A stretch of 64,000 nucleotides of DNA. It comes from Kibdelosporangium aridum (GTDB lineage: Bacteria; Actinomycetota; Actinomycetes; Mycobacteriales; Pseudonocardiaceae). The position numbers and the translations under genes are program-made. The stretch is taken from assembly GCF_900176515.1 (NCBI RefSeq), contig NZ_FWXV01000004.1:496001-560000 (forward strand), read 5' to 3'. Under the pieces are notes generated by a model. It saw nothing but the letters and a program-made list of their open reading frames with translations. It did no database searches and had not been told where the DNA came from. Below, piece after piece: positions 8,201-15,674 of this stretch; within the stretch, counting starts at the first letter, position 1; each line of letters opens with the position of its first letter.

Positions 8201-8904
8201 TGCCCGCGCTGCGCACCACGGCCCTCATCGAAGCACCTGCCCGAACCGTTGCCGGAGCGTGGATCGAGCTCGTTTCCAAGCGTGCGCACCTGGTCTCGGT
8301 ATCAGCGGGCAAGATCGCCGCTGTGCTGCCCGGCAGGACGTTCCGAGCCGCGCGGCTGACCGGGACGTGTGCCTCGACGGCAGCGGGGACCTTGCTGACG
8401 TGTGAGCTGTCCTGGTTGTCGCCCAACGCTTTCGTGGACGGGATCGCAGTACGCCGACCGGTGTTGTCGTTGCTCGGCTCGGTTGCGGAGGGCACTCGGG
8501 CGCGGGCCGTCGAACTGGCCGACGCGCCCGTGATCGTGGGCACCGCGATTGTCCGCGACGGCCGGATTTTGGCTCAGCAGCGGGCTTTCCCGGAAGAAGT
8601 CGCGGGAATGTGGGAGCTGCCGGGCGGTCGCGTCGAGCCGGGCGAGACCGATGAAGAGGCTGTTCGCCGGGAATGCCAGGAGGAACTCGGCATCGAGGTG
8701 TCACCCGGCGCCGCGATCGGGCCGGATGTCGTTCTGCCAGGCGGAAAACTGCTGCGGATCTACCAGGCGTCCACCGATTCGGATCCGGTGGCGGTTGAGC
8801 ACGAGGCGGTGCGCTGGTTGAGCTGCGACGAACTGGACGACGTGGAGTGGCTGCCCGCGGATCGCATTCTGCTGCCGGTCTTCCGTGCCCTCGTGGACGG
8901 TTAG
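8200..8904 (+). CDS. Nudix hydrolase with SRPBCC-like N-terminal region
   Basis: Protein of 234 aa. Residues 110-234 form a MutT-type Nudix domain with an intact Nudix box (Gly143, Glu149, Arg157-Glu158, Glu161-Glu162, Gly164), expected to hydrolyse nucleoside diphosphate derivatives such as 8-oxo-dGTP. The first 105 residues are an extra module; TTALIEAPARTVAGAW and the following strands look like an SRPBCC (polyketide-cyclase-like) fold, though weakly. Stand-alone MutT enzymes are only about 130 aa, so this is a fusion. It is translationally coupled to the TetR gene. A perfect 13-bp hairpin surrounds its stop codon. Confidence 0.85.
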   Translation: MPALRTTALIEAPARTVAGAWIELVSKRAHLVSVSAGKIAAVLPGRTFRAARLTGTCASTAAGTLLTCELSWLSPNAFVDGIAVRRPVLSLLGSVAEGTRARAVELADAPVIVGTAIVRDGRILAQQRAFPEEVAGMWELPGGRVEPGETDEEAVRRECQEELGIEVSPGAAIGPDVVLPGGKLLRIYQASTDSDPVAVEHEAVRWLSCDELDDVEWLPADRILLPVFRALVDG

Positions 8905-8919
8905 GCCCACGAGGGCACG
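8884..8919. terminator. Bidirectional hairpin terminator around the Nudix stop codon
   Basis: CGTGCCCTCGTGG (8884-8896) pairs perfectly over 13 bp with CCACGAGGGCACG (8907-8919). The loop of ten bases contains the TAG stop of the Nudix gene. There is no U-tract, as is common in actinobacteria. It separates the convergent Nudix and trpS genes and can serve both directions. Confidence 0.75.
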
Positions 8920-8925
8920 TGATCT

Positions 8926-9891
8926 TCAACCGATCCCGGCAAGGCGGAGCACGGACGCCAGCCGATGCGCGCCGCGCTGGGCGGCCCGTTCGGCGCCGGT
9001 CGCCCGGATCCGATCGAGCCCGGCCGGATCCGCCAACAGGTCCTGGGTGCGTTTGCGGACGTCACGCAGTTCCTCGATGACCGCGTCGGCCACGGTCTCC
9101 TTCAGTACGCGATAGGAGCCGATGCCCTCGGCCGCCTTCTTCGGCGACTGCCCGGTGCACGCGCCCAGGATCTCCAGCAGGTTCGCCACGCCCGGCTGGT
9201 GCTCCGGCCGGTACTCGACCCGGTCGGCCGTGTCGGTCACCGCCCGCCGGAACTTGCGCCTGATCATGTCCGGCTCGTCCAGCACGAACACCACGCCGGC
9301 TTCGTCCCGTGTGGACTTGGCCATCTTGCGGTCCGGGCTGGCCAGGTCACGGATGCGCGCGCCCACTTTCGGCATCACCGCCTTCGGCACGACGAACGCC
9401 TCGCCATAGGTGGTGTTGAACCGCCGGGCGAGCGCCCGCGCCAGTTCGACGTGCTGCGCCTGGTCGTCGCCGACCGGGACCTCGTCCGCACCCGGCAACA
9501 GGATGTCCGAGGCCATCAGCACCGGATAGGTCAGCAGGCCAAGCCGTATCGTCTTGGCGCCGGTGGACTTCTCCTTGAACTGGGTCATCCGTGACACCTC
9601 GCCGAACGTGCACGTGCACTCCAAGACCCAGGTCAGCGTGGACAGCTGGGTGGCGATATCGGATTGCACGAACACGCTCCGCGGGTTGATGCCCGAGCCG
9701 ATCAGCACGGCGAGCATCTCCTTGCTGAGCGCTCTGAGGCGCTGCGGGTTGTACGCCGTCGTCATCGCGTGCATGTCGCTGACGAAGTACAGGTCCTCGG
9801 CCGCGCCCTCACGGGCCCACCGCCGCAGCGCTCCCAGGTAGTTGCCCACGTGGACGCGCCCGGACGGGGTGATCCCGGACAGTCTGGTCAT
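8926..9891 (-). CDS. trpS: Tryptophanyl-tRNA synthetase, attenuator-controlled
   Basis: Class I aminoacyl-tRNA synthetase charging tRNA-Trp (321 aa). The HIGH-type signature is PSGRVHVGNYLGA and the KMSKS-type loop is DRKMAKS; YFVSDMHA and GDDQAQHVELAR are typical TrpRS elements. Transcription passes through a leader peptide with two Trp codons and a terminator, so expression should rise when charged Trp-tRNA is scarce or a TrpRS inhibitor is present. In Streptomyces coelicolor an auxiliary, indolmycin-resistant TrpRS is controlled in this way. Whether this copy is the housekeeping or the auxiliary enzyme cannot be decided from the window. Confidence 0.95.
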   Translation of the reverse strand: MTRLSGITPSGRVHVGNYLGALRRWAREGAAEDLYFVSDMHAMTTAYNPQRLRALSKEMLAVLIGSGINPRSVFVQSDIATQLSTLTWVLECTCTFGEVSRMTQFKEKSTGAKTIRLGLLTYPVLMASDILLPGADEVPVGDDQAQHVELARALARRFNTTYGEAFVVPKAVMPKVGARIRDLASPDRKMAKSTRDEAGVVFVLDEPDMIRRKFRRAVTDTADRVEYRPEHQPGVANLLEILGACTGQSPKKAAEGIGSYRVLKETVADAVIEELRDVRKRTQDLLADPAGLDRIRATGAERAAQRGAHRLASVLRLAGIG

Positions 9892-9938
9892 GGTGTGTCC
9901 TCCCTCTTGAACGGACTTGGGCCGCCGCCGGGAGACAC

Positions 9939-10007
9939 AAAAAAGGCCGCCCGGTCGGGGCGGCCTGTGGCACTCAGCGCACAGCGAGTCGGCCGCCTGG
10001 GGCGGCC
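9939..10007 (-). promoter_or_regulatory. Tryptophan attenuator (four-segment RNA switch) upstream of trpS
   Basis: On the minus strand four segments follow the Trp codons: 1 GGCCGCC (10001-10007), 2 GGCGGCC (9991-9997), 3 GGCCGCCC (9958-9965), 4 GGGCGGCC (9945-9952). Segments 1:2, 2:3 and 3:4 are all perfectly complementary. The 3:4 hairpin is followed by six U (9939-9944), an intrinsic terminator. A ribosome stalled at the Trp codons (10007-10012) would mask segment 1, free 2 to pair with 3 and prevent termination. This is the textbook arrangement of ribosome-mediated attenuation. Confidence 0.9.
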
Positions 10008-10033
10008 CACCACATCTGGGTGCTGCTGTGCAT
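9974..10033 (-). CDS. trpS leader peptide with tandem Trp codons
   Basis: Nineteen-codon ORF, MHSSTQMWWAAPGGRLAVR, ending in TGA inside the region between attenuator segments 2 and 3. Its two adjacent TGG codons (codons 8-9, 10007-10012) abut segment 1 of the attenuator, so ribosome position reports charged tRNA-Trp supply. No strong ribosome-binding site is visible before the ATG. It is a sensor ORF; the peptide itself probably has no function. Confidence 0.88.
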   Translation of the reverse strand: MHSSTQMWWAAPGGRLAVR

Positions 10034-10123
10034 GGCCCGAGGGTAGCAGGGCCGCATAAAGAACGCGTATATGCGGCGCTGATTTGATTCCGATAGCGCT
10101 ATGCCAGGCGTACCGTAAATCGC

Positions 10124-10423
10124 ATGTACATCGTGATGCTGGCCTACAAAGCGCCAATAGAAGAGATCGACTATCTGCTGCCTGATCATATGGAATGGCT
10201 CAGCAGGCACTATGACGCCGGGCACTTTCTGTGCTCGGGCCGTCAGCCGAGCAAGACCGGCCGGGTGATCATCACCCGTCCGATGCCCCGAGCCAAGCTG
10301 GAAGCCTTGCTGGCCACGGATCCGCTCGAGATGGCGCGGATGGTCCGGCACGAGGTCGTCGAGTTCGAGGCGACCCGGACAGCCCCGGAGATGTCCAGGG
10401 TCAACGAGGCGCTGGCCAGCTAG
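10124..10423 (+). CDS. YCII-domain protein
   Basis: Small cytoplasmic protein of 99 aa with a ferredoxin-like (dimeric alpha/beta barrel) YCII domain: MYIVMLAYKAPIEEIDYLLPDHMEWL, with the conserved His at 22, then a GxxLCSGRQ-like strand and VIITRPM. YciI proteins are often proposed to be enzymes acting through an Asp-His pair, but their physiological role is poorly known. It is a single gene divergent from the trpS leader; no operon partner is evident. Confidence 0.8.
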   Translation: MYIVMLAYKAPIEEIDYLLPDHMEWLSRHYDAGHFLCSGRQPSKTGRVIITRPMPRAKLEALLATDPLEMARMVRHEVVEFEATRTAPEMSRVNEALAS

Positions 10424-10517
10424 CGAGAAATATGTCGGTACGAAAAGTTTCGGTATGCACCGAACTGCCCGGATCGACCGCCTGCCGGTCCGGGCCGACC
10501 TATCCGGAAATGGGCTT

Positions 10518-10548
10518 TTGAATAAACGTTTACTTTATCCTGGCATAA
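10518..10548 (+). promoter_or_regulatory. Candidate promoter with TAAACGTTTA palindrome
   Basis: TTGAAT at 10518-10523 and CATAAT at 10543-10548, 19 bases apart, resemble -35 and -10 boxes. The perfect palindrome TAAACGTTTA (10523-10532) overlaps them and could be an operator. The -10 box ends only seven bases before the ATG at 10556, which implies a leaderless transcript, a common arrangement in actinobacteria. Confidence 0.5.
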
Positions 10549-10555
10549 TCGAGGT

Positions 10556-11266
10556 ATGACCTGCCTTCTGGTGACGCCGTGGTGGCGTGACCGCCGTCCC
10601 AGCCAATTGGTCGCCGACGGTGATCTTGCGGTCACCCGAGTGGTGGACTGGGATCACCCGCGGGTCAACGCGTTGGTTTCCCGCGTCCCCGCCGGCAAGC
10701 CACTTGATCTTCTCCGTTCCGCGCACCAGCTGATCGCTTCCACCGTGCGTCCGGTGTATGCGTTGAACGACACCCAACCCGTTTCGCGCACGCTGCAACG
10801 TGGCCGTGGCTCATGCAGCCAACGCCTTGCCGTGCTTGAGGCCGTCGCGCGTGCCTACGGCATTCCGACGCGAGTGCGAGGTCTGGTTGTCGACGGTCGC
10901 TTCTGGTACCCGCGCTTCCGGCGCTTCCGCTACGCCGTGCCGTCCCAGGTTGTGCTGGCGTGGCCGGAGTTCTATGTAGACGAGACATGGCTTGGCGCTG
11001 CCGAACTGTTCGGCAGCTTGCCGTCACGAAGTGCGTGTGGCGCCTTCACCAATGCCGACGGAGAGACGCTCTTCGACGCGCTGTCGCGTACCGCGGTCGA
11101 CTGGGACGGTGTGACGTGCACGGCATGCGACCTGTCGGCGACCGTGCTCACCGACCTCGGCAGGTACTCGTCACGAGATGAACTCTTCGCGAAACACGGG
11201 CAAACCCTGTGCACGCCGGTCAGGGTGCTGGCAGATCCGGTGCTGAGCAGGTGGGCGCCGGTCTAG
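10556..11266 (+). CDS. Transglutaminase-like protein with incomplete catalytic triad
   Basis: Protein of 236 aa whose middle (about 80-150) resembles the transglutaminase-like/protease fold. RGRGSCSQRLAVLEAVARAYG carries the Cys and its helix, and VVLAWPEFYVDETW aligns with the strand that usually reads GHAWVEVY, so the catalytic His appears to be replaced by Leu/Val. The Asp position is also unclear. It may be a non-catalytic member or a divergent enzyme. The start ATG lies just behind a -10-like box, suggesting a leaderless mRNA. The 3' end overlaps the convergent small Cys-rich gene by four bases. Confidence 0.65.
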   Translation: MTCLLVTPWWRDRRPSQLVADGDLAVTRVVDWDHPRVNALVSRVPAGKPLDLLRSAHQLIASTVRPVYALNDTQPVSRTLQRGRGSCSQRLAVLEAVARAYGIPTRVRGLVVDGRFWYPRFRRFRYAVPSQVVLAWPEFYVDETWLGAAELFGSLPSRSACGAFTNADGETLFDALSRTAVDWDGVTCTACDLSATVLTDLGRYSSRDELFAKHGQTLCTPVRVLADPVLSRWAPV

Positions 11267-11427
11267 GCGGCGATCTGCTTGGCTTTGCGCAACGCGAGAA
11301 CCGGGCACTTGCCGCAGCGGTCCTTCGACTTGCAGCACTTCTTCTTGACCTTGCCCGCCTTCATGAGGTTGCGCACGGTTTCCGCGGGCGTCTTGCCCAC
11401 GTATTTGGCCTTGATCTTCTTGCCCAC
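11263..11427 (-). CDS. Small Lys/Cys-rich protein beside iron boxes
   Basis: 54-residue protein starting at GTG 11427, with GGAG five bases upstream. It is very basic (GKKIKAKYVGK, KAGKVKKK) and has a four-cysteine cluster, CCKSKDRCGKCP (positions 31-41), which could bind zinc or iron or form a metal-dependent fold. Short proteins with a CCKxKxRCxxCP signature are, as I recall, widespread in actinobacteria and uncharacterised. Its start lies 28 bases from a sequence matching the IdeR/DtxR iron box at 16 of 19 positions, so iron-dependent repression is plausible. No function is known to me. Confidence 0.72.
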   Translation of the reverse strand: MGKKIKAKYVGKTPAETVRNLMKAGKVKKKCCKSKDRCGKCPVLALRKAKQIAA

Positions 11428-11454
11428 GCACGCTCCAACCTTGACGGGTCGAAG

Positions 11455-11473
11455 TAAGGCTAGGGTAACCTTT
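11455..11473. promoter_or_regulatory. IdeR/DtxR-like iron box 1
   Basis: TAAGGCTAGGGTAACCTTT matches the actinobacterial iron-box consensus TWAGGTWAGSCTWACCTWA at 16 of 19 positions by hand alignment. It lies 28 bases upstream of the small Cys-rich gene, where a bound repressor would block its promoter. It shares the 13-mer AGGGTAACCTTTC with box 2. Confidence 0.6.
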
Positions 11474-11502
11474 CTTGATCGTCCTGTGCGGCTGGTCACA
11501 CC

Positions 11503-11521
11503 TTTGGTCAGGGTAACCTTT
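11503..11521. promoter_or_regulatory. IdeR/DtxR-like iron box 2
   Basis: TTTGGTCAGGGTAACCTTT matches the same iron-box consensus at 15 of 19 positions. It starts 48 bases after box 1 and lies 65 bases upstream of typA, in the same divergent intergenic region. Confidence 0.5.
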
Positions 11522-11586
11522 CGGCTGGGCCTCGTCCGCATGGAAGCGTGAGGCCATCCCCATACTCGAGGTACAGGAGCTCTCGC

Positions 11587-13485
11587 GTGCCCGCATCGGC
11601 CACTGTCAGCAGGACCCGCACGGACCTGCGCAACGTCGCCATTGTGGCGCACGTCGACCACGGTAAGACCACTCTCGTCGACGCCATGCTGCGTCAATCC
11701 GGGGCGTTCGCGGCGCGGGCGGAGGTGGTTGACCGCGTGATGGACTCCGGCGAACTCGAGCGGGAGAAGGGCATCACGATCCTGGCCAAGAACACGGCCG
11801 TGCGCAGGCAGACCCCGGACGGCGTGGTGACCATCAACGTGGTCGACACCCCCGGGCACGCCGACTTCGGTGGCGAGGTGGAGCGCGGACTGTCCATGGT
11901 CGACGGCGTCCTGCTGCTCGTCGACGCCAGCGAAGGCCCGTTGCCGCAGACCCGTTTCGTGCTGCGCAAGGCGCTGGCCGCGGGCCTGCCCGTGGTGCTC
12001 GTGGTGAACAAGGTGGACCGCCCGGACGCCCGGATCGAGGAGGTCGTCAGCGAGAGCCACGACCTGCTGCTGGACCTGGCCGGTGACCTTGATCTGGAAG
12101 ACCTCGACGCGGTGCTGGACCTGCCGGTGGTCTACGCCTCCGCACGCGCCGGTCGTGCCTCGCTGACCCAGCCCGCCGACGGCGGCCTGCCGGACAGCGA
12201 GAACCTCGACCCGCTGTTCGACGTGCTGCTGCAGCACATCCCGTCGCCCACCGGCGACCCTGAGGCCCCGCTGCAGGCGCTGGTGACCAACCTGGACGCC
12301 TCCAGCTTCCTCGGCCGGATCGCGCTGTGCCGGATTCACGCGGGCAAGCTGCGCAAGGGCCAGACCGTCGCATGGTGCCGCGCGGACGGAGCGGTCTCGA
12401 ACGTCCGGATCGCCGAGCTGATGATCACCGAGGCGCTCGAGCGCGTGCCCGCTGAGGAGGCCTCGGCGGGTGACCTCGTGGCCATCTCCGGCATCCCGGA
12501 CATCACCATCGGCGACACGCTCGCTGATGTGGACAACCCGGTGCCGCTGCCGCGGATCACCGTCGACGAGCCCGCCATCGCCATGACCATCGGTGTGAAC
12601 ACCTCGCCGCTGGCGGGTCGCAACGGCGGCACCAAGCTGACTGCCCGCGTGCTGAAGGCCCGGCTGGACGCCGAGCTCGTCGGCAACGTGAGCGTGAAGG
12701 TCCTGCCGACCGAGCGCCCGGACACCTGGGAGGTCCAGGGCCGTGGCGAACTCGCGCTGGCGATCCTGGTCGAGACGATGCGCCGGGAAGGCTTCGAGCT
12801 GACCGTCGGCAAGCCCCAGGTGGTCACCCGCACCATCGACGGCAAGCTGTGCGAGCCGTTCGAGCGCCTGACGATCGACGCGCCGGAGGAGCACCTCGGC
12901 TCGATCACGCAGCTGCTCGCGTCCCGCAAGGGAAAGATGGAGCACATGGGCGGCCACGGCACCGGCCGTATCCGGCTGGAGTACGTGGTCCCGGCCCGTG
13001 GCCTGATCGGCTTCCGCACGGAGTTCCTGACCGAGACGCGGGGAACTGGCATCGCCAACCACGTGTTCGAGGGCTACTTCCCGTGGGTGGGCGAACTGCG
13101 CACCCGCCACAGCGGTTCGTTGGTCGCCGACCGCACCGGCCCGATCACGGCGTACGCCATGATCCAGCTCGCCGACCGCGGCACGTTCTTCGTCGAGCCG
13201 GGCCAGGATGCCTACGAAGGCATGGTGGTGGGGGAGAACCCGCGCGCCGAGGACCTGGATGTCAACGTGGCACGGGAAAAGAAGCTGACCAACATGCGGT
13301 CGTCGACCGGTGACGAGCTCGAGCGCCTGGCTCGGCCGCGCAAGCTGGGCCTTGAGGAGGCGCTGGAGTTCTGCGCCAGTGACGAGTGCGTCGAGGTGGC
13401 CCCCAACGTCATCCGCGTGCGCAAGCTGATCCTCGACTCGACCCAGCGCGCCCGGGCTCGTTCCCGCGCCAAGACCCAGGGCTGA
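11587..13485 (+). CDS. typA: Translational GTPase TypA/BipA
   Basis: Ribosome-associated GTPase (632 aa) that assists 50S assembly and stress adaptation. The G domain shows AHVDHGKTT (21-29), the switch-I/G2 region REKGITI, DTPGHADFGGEVER (G3) and NKVD (G4), followed by domain II, EF-G-like domains III and V, and the TypA-specific C-terminal domain. The start is GTG 11587, with AGGAG nine bases upstream. The neighbours lpqW and downstream genes match the mycobacterial order (typA-lpqW). The promoter region contains two iron-box-like sites. Confidence 0.96.
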   Translation: MPASATVSRTRTDLRNVAIVAHVDHGKTTLVDAMLRQSGAFAARAEVVDRVMDSGELEREKGITILAKNTAVRRQTPDGVVTINVVDTPGHADFGGEVERGLSMVDGVLLLVDASEGPLPQTRFVLRKALAAGLPVVLVVNKVDRPDARIEEVVSESHDLLLDLAGDLDLEDLDAVLDLPVVYASARAGRASLTQPADGGLPDSENLDPLFDVLLQHIPSPTGDPEAPLQALVTNLDASSFLGRIALCRIHAGKLRKGQTVAWCRADGAVSNVRIAELMITEALERVPAEEASAGDLVAISGIPDITIGDTLADVDNPVPLPRITVDEPAIAMTIGVNTSPLAGRNGGTKLTARVLKARLDAELVGNVSVKVLPTERPDTWEVQGRGELALAILVETMRREGFELTVGKPQVVTRTIDGKLCEPFERLTIDAPEEHLGSITQLLASRKGKMEHMGGHGTGRIRLEYVVPARGLIGFRTEFLTETRGTGIANHVFEGYFPWVGELRTRHSGSLVADRTGPITAYAMIQLADRGTFFVEPGQDAYEGMVVGENPRAEDLDVNVAREKKLTNMRSSTGDELERLARPRKLGLEEALEFCASDECVEVAPNVIRVRKLILDSTQRARARSRAKTQG

Positions 13486-13496
13486 CAAGAGTCACC

Positions 13497-13530
13497 AACG
13501 GGGGCCGTCACGAAAGTGGCGGCCCTCGTT
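13497..13530 (+). terminator. Terminator after typA
   Basis: AACGGGGGCCGTCAC (13497-13511) and GTGGCGGCCCTCGTT (13516-13530) form a 15-bp stem with two mismatches or wobbles and a GAAA tetraloop, 12 bases after the typA stop. GNRA loops stabilise such hairpins. Confidence 0.7.
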
Positions 13531-13789
13531 GGCTTTCGCCATGTCCACACCAGATGCCGCGCCCGTAAATCAGCGCGTTCGGGTTATCCGCTCGCAATCA
13601 GGGGTTCTATCAGGGCTGATGTCGATCCCCTGTCGGTCATTCACACCAATTGGCCCACTGTGACCACCTGCACGTTTCGATTTCCTGGAAAACGGTCTAT
13701 TCGGCGGACGCGATCCGGCCAGGGCTGGAAAACTCGGGTGCGTGGGTAGCGAGACAATGGCATCCTCTCAGCCAAGGGGGTGCCGAGCT
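13531..13789. other. Non-coding region before the lpqW-like gene
   Basis: Spacer between the typA terminator and the lpqW-like start. It shows a slightly lower GC content and no conserved ORF or repeat that I can recognise; it probably holds the lpqW promoter. Confidence 0.5.
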
Positions 13790-15430
13790 GTGCGAATGGC
13801 AGTCGCAGTGGTCGCTGCGCTGATGCTTGCTGCCTGTTCTGTGACGCCACCGCCGCCGATCGTCGGCACAGTTCCGCCGGTACCTTCGGCTCCCGCGGCC
13901 AAACCGGGCGAGATCGTCGTCGGCGTCGACAGCATCGCCGGTGGTTACAACCCGCACGTCCTGGCTGACCAGTCCACAATCACCACCGCGCTGTCCACCA
14001 TGCTCCTGCCGAGCGTGTTCCGGACCGCTCCGGATGGCAGTCCGCAGCTCGACCGCACGCTCATGGTCTCCGCGGATGTCACCAACACCGCGCCGTACAC
14101 CGTCACCTACCGGCTGCGTGGTGACGCCGCGTGGTCAGATGGCGCGCCCATCGCCGCCGAGGACTTCCTGTACCTCCGCGAGCAGATGCGCGACGAGCCC
14201 GGTGGCGTCGACTCCGCGGGCTATCGCCAGATCACCGACATCAAGGCCGAGGAAAGCGGCAAGGTCGTCCAGGTCACCTTCGCCGCCTCCTACCCGGGCT
14301 GGCGGTCGCTTTTCTCCAGTCTTCTGCCCGCCCACCTGCTGAAAGACGCTCCCGGCGGCTGGGAGCAGGTGCTGGAGAGCTCGTTCCCGGCCACCGCGGG
14401 CCCGTTCTCGATCAAGCAGGTCGACGCGGCGCGTGGCGAGATCGTGCTGGAGCGCAACGAGCGCTACTGGGAGCAGCCCGCCGTCGCCGATCGGGTGATT
14501 CTGCGGCGGGCCGACCAGGCCGGGTTGACCGATGCCCTGCGAACCGGCCACGACCAGTTGGTCGTCGCGCGGACCGACGCGGGCGGCGTCGCGATGCTGC
14601 AGGCGCTGGGCGAGCGGGTCACCGTGAAATCCGCGCCGAGACCCACCGTCATCAGCCTTTTCCTCAAGCCGTCCGGGACCGACCTGGCCGACGAGCGAGT
14701 ACGTACCGCGCTGGTCAACCTGCTGGACCGGGACGAGGTCATCAAGGTCGGCACCGGCGGCGGCCCGAGCCTGCGGGCCGACGCACTGGTCCTCGCGCCC
14801 TCACAGGCGGGATACGCCCCAACTGGCGCACCGCTGCATGATCAGGCCGCGGCGCAGTCCTTGCTCACCCAAGCCGGGTACTCGCTCACATCAGGCATCT
14901 GGACACGTGAAGGACGCCCTCTGGCGGTTACGCTGGGTGCGCCCGTCGACAAAGAGCCGTACCTGCTCGTCGCCAAGGAAGTCCAACGGCAGCTCGTCGC
15001 CGCCGGTGTCCAGGTCAAGCTCATCACCCCGGCCGCCGACCAGCTGATGCGGGTCAGCGGCACTGACGCGGGCCCCGACATCCTGATCGCGCCGCGTCCG
15101 GTCGGCGACAACCCGGCCGCTGTCATGGCGTCGGTCTACGGCTGCCCGACGAGCACGAACGACGCGAGCACGGTGCTGCCGGGCAATGTCATGGGCTTCT
15201 GCGACAGGAGCCTGCAACCCACGATCGACGCCGCATTGAACGCGTCGATGCCATTAACTGAAGCTATAGAGAAGGTCGAGCCGCGTCTATGGCGCCAAGC
15301 GGTCGCGGTCCCGCTGTTCCAATCGGCCGATTCAGTGGCCGCTCGCGCGGAATTGACAACCGGTGATCTGACCGCGCCGCTCAACGCGCCCTTCGCGTCC
15401 GCGGTCAGTTGGCAGCGCAAGCAAAACTAG
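13790..15430 (+). CDS. lpqW: LpqW-like lipoprotein, substrate-binding protein family 5
   Basis: Lipoprotein of 546 aa with the fold of oligopeptide-binding proteins (SBP_bac_5). The signal peptide ends in lipobox MLAAC near residue 16. The mature part has VTYRLRGDAAWSDGAPIAAEDF, the standard family 5 signature, and AGYSL near residue 365. Start GTG 13790 is preferred because AAGGGGG lies about 11 bases upstream and it gives a compact signal; ATG 13757 is an alternative. The position after typA matches M. tuberculosis LpqW, which influences the branch between phosphatidylinositol mannosides and lipoarabinomannan rather than transport. That role is inferred here from gene order. Confidence 0.8.
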   Translation: MRMAVAVVAALMLAACSVTPPPPIVGTVPPVPSAPAAKPGEIVVGVDSIAGGYNPHVLADQSTITTALSTMLLPSVFRTAPDGSPQLDRTLMVSADVTNTAPYTVTYRLRGDAAWSDGAPIAAEDFLYLREQMRDEPGGVDSAGYRQITDIKAEESGKVVQVTFAASYPGWRSLFSSLLPAHLLKDAPGGWEQVLESSFPATAGPFSIKQVDAARGEIVLERNERYWEQPAVADRVILRRADQAGLTDALRTGHDQLVVARTDAGGVAMLQALGERVTVKSAPRPTVISLFLKPSGTDLADERVRTALVNLLDRDEVIKVGTGGGPSLRADALVLAPSQAGYAPTGAPLHDQAAAQSLLTQAGYSLTSGIWTREGRPLAVTLGAPVDKEPYLLVAKEVQRQLVAAGVQVKLITPAADQLMRVSGTDAGPDILIAPRPVGDNPAAVMASVYGCPTSTNDASTVLPGNVMGFCDRSLQPTIDAALNASMPLTEAIEKVEPRLWRQAVAVPLFQSADSVAARAELTTGDLTAPLNAPFASAVSWQRKQN

Positions 15431-15674
15431 CTCTCTGTGTCCGCTCGGATTCGAAATAGTACCGGCGGGTAACGGATGGGTTGCCGTGCGCTATCAACGT
15501 GTCACCCTTTGGTCACGATCAGACTCTGCCTGATGACCTGCGACCATTTGGGTTTCTAGCGTTCCACGGCAGTGCGCGGCTCACGGCAGTTGGGCGCGTC
15601 TTAGAGTCATGGGTGCTCTTCAAGCGACAGATCGGCTTGTAAGAGATGACCCTGTGCTAGGAGGGCACGTGTCA

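Noticed and set aside
11428..13488. Very long open frame on the minus strand opposite typA.
   Set aside because: It is the codon-bias shadow of typA; only the last 54 codons (11263-11427) have a start, ribosome-binding site and conserved-looking composition of their own.
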